Assembly (NCBI GenBank): GCA_001725945.1
Contig: LRMT01000027.1
Coordinates: 1 to 64,000 of the forward strand
DNA: 64,000 bases
Direction: 5' to 3'
DNA from: Cupriavidus sp. UYMMa02A
GTDB taxonomy: Bacteria; Pseudomonadota; Gammaproteobacteria; Burkholderiales; Burkholderiaceae
Position numbers and translations under genes: made by a program
The notes under the pieces: model-generated
Seen by the model: the letters and a program-made list of their open reading frames with translations, nothing else
Databases searched by the model: none
What the model was told of the DNA's origin: nothing
Shown: one piece after another, positions 62,320-64,000 of the stretch
How the letters are laid out: each line of letters opens with the position of its first letter
Position numbering within the stretch: position 1 is the stretch's first letter

Positions 62320-64000
62320 ATGGAAGCATTGATCCGCGAGGATGAATCTGCGCTCTCCGGCGCGCCGCAACGCTGGGATGCCATCAACTGGCGTCGAGTG
62401 GAACGGAACGTCCGGGCAATGCAGATTCGAATTGCGAAGGCAACACAGGAAGGGGATTGGCGCAGGGTGAGAGCCTTGCAACGGTCCCTGACCCGCTCGT
62501 TCTCCGCCAAAGCATCGGCGGTACGACGAGTGACGGAGAACCAAGGTAAGCGAACGGCAGGCGTCGATCGCGAACTGTGGGACTCGCCTGAAGTCCGGTG
62601 GGAAGCCATCGGGCGGTTGAAGCGCCGAGGGTACAGGCCCCTGCCATTGCGGCGGGTCTTCATCCCTAAGGCCAACGGGAAGGAACGCCCACTAGGCATT
62701 CCAACCATGTTGGATCGAGCCATGCAGGCTTTGCACCTGCTGGCGCTGGAACCGGTGTCCGAAGGGACGAGCGATCCGAACTCTTATGGGTTCCGGCTCA
62801 ACCGTTCGACGGCGGACGCCATGTCACAGCTATTCGTCAACTTGTCCAGGGGGCACTCAGCCCAATGGGTACTAGAGGCGGATATCAAAGGCTGCTTTGA
62901 CCATATCAGTCACGACTGGCTGGAGCGCAACGTCCCGATGGACAGAGCAATCCTGCGGAAGTGGTTGAAAGCTGGCGTGGTATTTCAGGGCCAGTTTCAG
63001 GTGACCGAGGCCGGGACGCCGCAGGGAGGCATCATCTCCCCGACTCTGGCAAACGTGGCGCTGAATGGGTTGGAACGACAACTGGTTGCTTCTTTCGAGA
63101 AGAAGCTAGGCGTCGCCAACACGCGAAAGTTGAAGGTGAATGTTGTGCGCTATGCGGACGACTTCGTGATCACGGGCAGTACGCCCGAGATCCTACAAAG
63201 CGAAGTGAAGCCGTGGGTGGAACAGTTCCTGGCAGTACGGGGGCTGACGCTATCGACGGAGAAAACGCGGATCGTCAACATAGCCGACGGCTTTGACTTC
63301 CTTGGGTGGAATTTCCGGAAGTACTCGGGAACGCTGCTCATCAAACCGAGCAAGAAGAACGTGCAGACGTTCTATCGCAAGGTGAAGGAGGTCATCAGTG
63401 CCAACAAGACGGTGAAGCAGTCCGAGTTGATTCGGTTGCTGAACCCGATGCTACGAGGCTGGGCGCAGTATCACCGCGCCGTAGTGGCGAAAGCGTCCTT
63501 CAATCGTCTGGGGCACGATATCTTTCGTGCGCTATGGCGGTGGGCCAAGCGGCGACATCCGGGTAAGAAGGCCGATTGGGTGCGAAAGAAGTACTTCGCT
63601 TCAGTCGGTCAGCGCAACTGGGTGTTCGGAACCACGGTGGCGAAAGGCGTCGATAGTGAGGTATGGGTCGAGTTGTACTCGCTCGCGAGCACGCCCATCC
63701 ATAGGCACAAGAAAGTCAGAGGGGACTACCACCCCTTTGATCCGGCGCAGGAGGTGTATGGCGAAACATTGCGACAGGAGCGGCTGCTGGACAGCATGGC
63801 GCACCGGAAGCAGTGGATCAAGCTGTACATGTCTCAGCGGGGCTTGTGTGCTCTGTGTCAGTGCAAGATGACCAAGGAGACAGGGTGGCATGACCACCAC
63901 ATCGAGTACCGCGTGCGCGGTGGCTCTGATGCTCTGAGGAACCGAGTGCTGCTGCATCCGAACTGTCACGTCCAAGTGCATAGCCACGGGCTTTCCGTTG
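62320..64000 (+). CDS. ltrA: Group II intron reverse transcriptase/maturase with HNH endonuclease (3' end outside window)
   Basis: At least 560 residues, open to the window end, with no frame break. ATG 62320 follows AGGAGAGC. Order of domains: N-terminal RT-0 region (VTENQGKRTAGVD, near residue 78), reverse transcriptase with RRVFIPKANGKERPLGIPT, ADIKGCFDHISHDW, TPQGGIISPTLANVAL and the active site YADD near residue 278; thumb/domain X for maturation (LLNPMLRGWAQYHR); then a C-terminal HNH region with CALCQCK and HDHHIEYRVRGGSDALRNRVLLHPNCHVQVH-type residues. The HNH indicates a retrohoming-capable element able to cut the second DNA strand. The absence of frame errors here, against many in the host genes, is notable. 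Typical length is about 570-620, so the missing part should be short. Confidence 0.93.
   Translation, partial: MEALIREDESALSGAPQRWDAINWRRVERNVRAMQIRIAKATQEGDWRRVRALQRSLTRSFSAKASAVRRVTENQGKRTAGVDRELWDSPEVRWEAIGRLKRRGYRPLPLRRVFIPKANGKERPLGIPTMLDRAMQALHLLALEPVSEGTSDPNSYGFRLNRSTADAMSQLFVNLSRGHSAQWVLEADIKGCFDHISHDWLERNVPMDRAILRKWLKAGVVFQGQFQVTEAGTPQGGIISPTLANVALNGLERQLVASFEKKLGVANTRKLKVNVVRYADDFVITGSTPEILQSEVKPWVEQFLAVRGLTLSTEKTRIVNIADGFDFLGWNFRKYSGTLLIKPSKKNVQTFYRKVKEVISANKTVKQSELIRLLNPMLRGWAQYHRAVVAKASFNRLGHDIFRALWRWAKRRHPGKKADWVRKKYFASVGQRNWVFGTTVAKGVDSEVWVELYSLASTPIHRHKKVRGDYHPFDPAQEVYGETLRQERLLDSMAHRKQWIKLYMSQRGLCALCQCKMTKETGWHDHHIEYRVRGGSDALRNRVLLHPNCHVQVHSHGLSV

Larger units (their letters stand above)
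61238..64000 (+). mobile_element. Group II intron (retroelement), 3' end beyond the window
   Basis: GTGCGAC at 61238-61244 matches the bacterial group II 5' consensus (GUGYG). A structured noncoding part of about 1.08 kb is followed by an intact reverse transcriptase/maturase gene with an HNH endonuclease. The last bases of the 5' exon, TGTTG (61233-61237), pair perfectly with CAACA (61944-61948) in a hairpin loop between GCTCCG and CGGAGC, as expected for IBS1-EBS1. A candidate IBS2-EBS2 is CAATAC (61223-61228) with GTATTG (61880-61885). The 5' noncoding part is longer than the 500-700 bases usual before the ORF, so the 5' boundary could also lie further right (see the hairpin array). The base composition is less GC-rich than the host genes. 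Confidence 0.8.

Overview
The window looks like a chromosomal segment of a high-GC betaproteobacterium of the order Burkholderiales, most likely Cupriavidus or a close Ralstonia relative. The evidence is the protein sequences themselves and the housekeeping order folK-pcnB-HAD-hda-perM // purM, clpS-clpA, lspA-ileS-ribF and rpmB-rpmG-radC. No search could be run, so the genus is inference. Almost all of it is core genome. The one clear mobile element is a group II intron at the right edge, which runs past base 64000.

Layout. 1-3.1 kb (minus): start of an unidentified gene, then an FAD-linked D-lactate-type oxidase, a LysR regulator and an acetyltransferase. 3.4-7.4 kb (plus): PduO-type cobalamin adenosyltransferase, then dnaK-dnaJ behind a good sigma-32 promoter. 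7.5-9.4 kb: fused pabB-pabC. 9.4-17.1 kb (minus): a long run of tupC, tupB, panB, deoxynucleoside kinase, folK, pcnB, a HAD phosphatase, hda and perM. 17.3-27.2 kb: purM, sterol desaturase/LysR divergent pair, miaA, mutL, dedA, sirB1-like, murJ and rpsT. 27.4-34.8 kb: DUF3579, argF, ppnP, murB, yajQ, DUF192, a small exported protein, rluE, icd and a VOC protein. 35-38.4 kb: cold-shock protein, clpS-clpA. 38.5-47.8 kb: a Bug/TctC receptor with a VOC protein, dut, an LLM oxidoreductase, coaBC, lspA-ileS and ribF. 48-61.1 kb: hybrid kinase/LuxR regulator pair, purN-rsmB, mscS, a fatty-acid desaturase, nadA-nadC, nadB, rpmG-rpmB and radC. 61.2-64 kb: group II intron with an intact reverse transcriptase/HNH maturase, cut by the window end.

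Sequence quality dominates how the window reads. About 45 frame breaks fall in 26 genes, including genes that must be intact in a living cell (dnaK, dnaJ, ileS, murJ, coaBC, rpmG, purM, icd). All but one behave as a single missing base, and wherever the missing base can be worked out it is usually a G (or C on the other strand) inside GGC or GGCG. I read these as consensus errors, annotate each gene across its full span, and give the break positions. They should not be taken as pseudogenes without raw-read evidence.

The most unusual stretch is 61238-62320. It lies between the radC leader and the maturase gene, starts with an exact group II 5' consensus, and packs about ten perfect simple hairpins into about 460 bases before the recognisable ribozyme core. 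Other points of interest are a shared 12-base palindrome upstream of icd and argF, long structured leaders on the cold-shock and desaturase genes, and a clpS promoter set so close to the start codon that the transcript may be leaderless.
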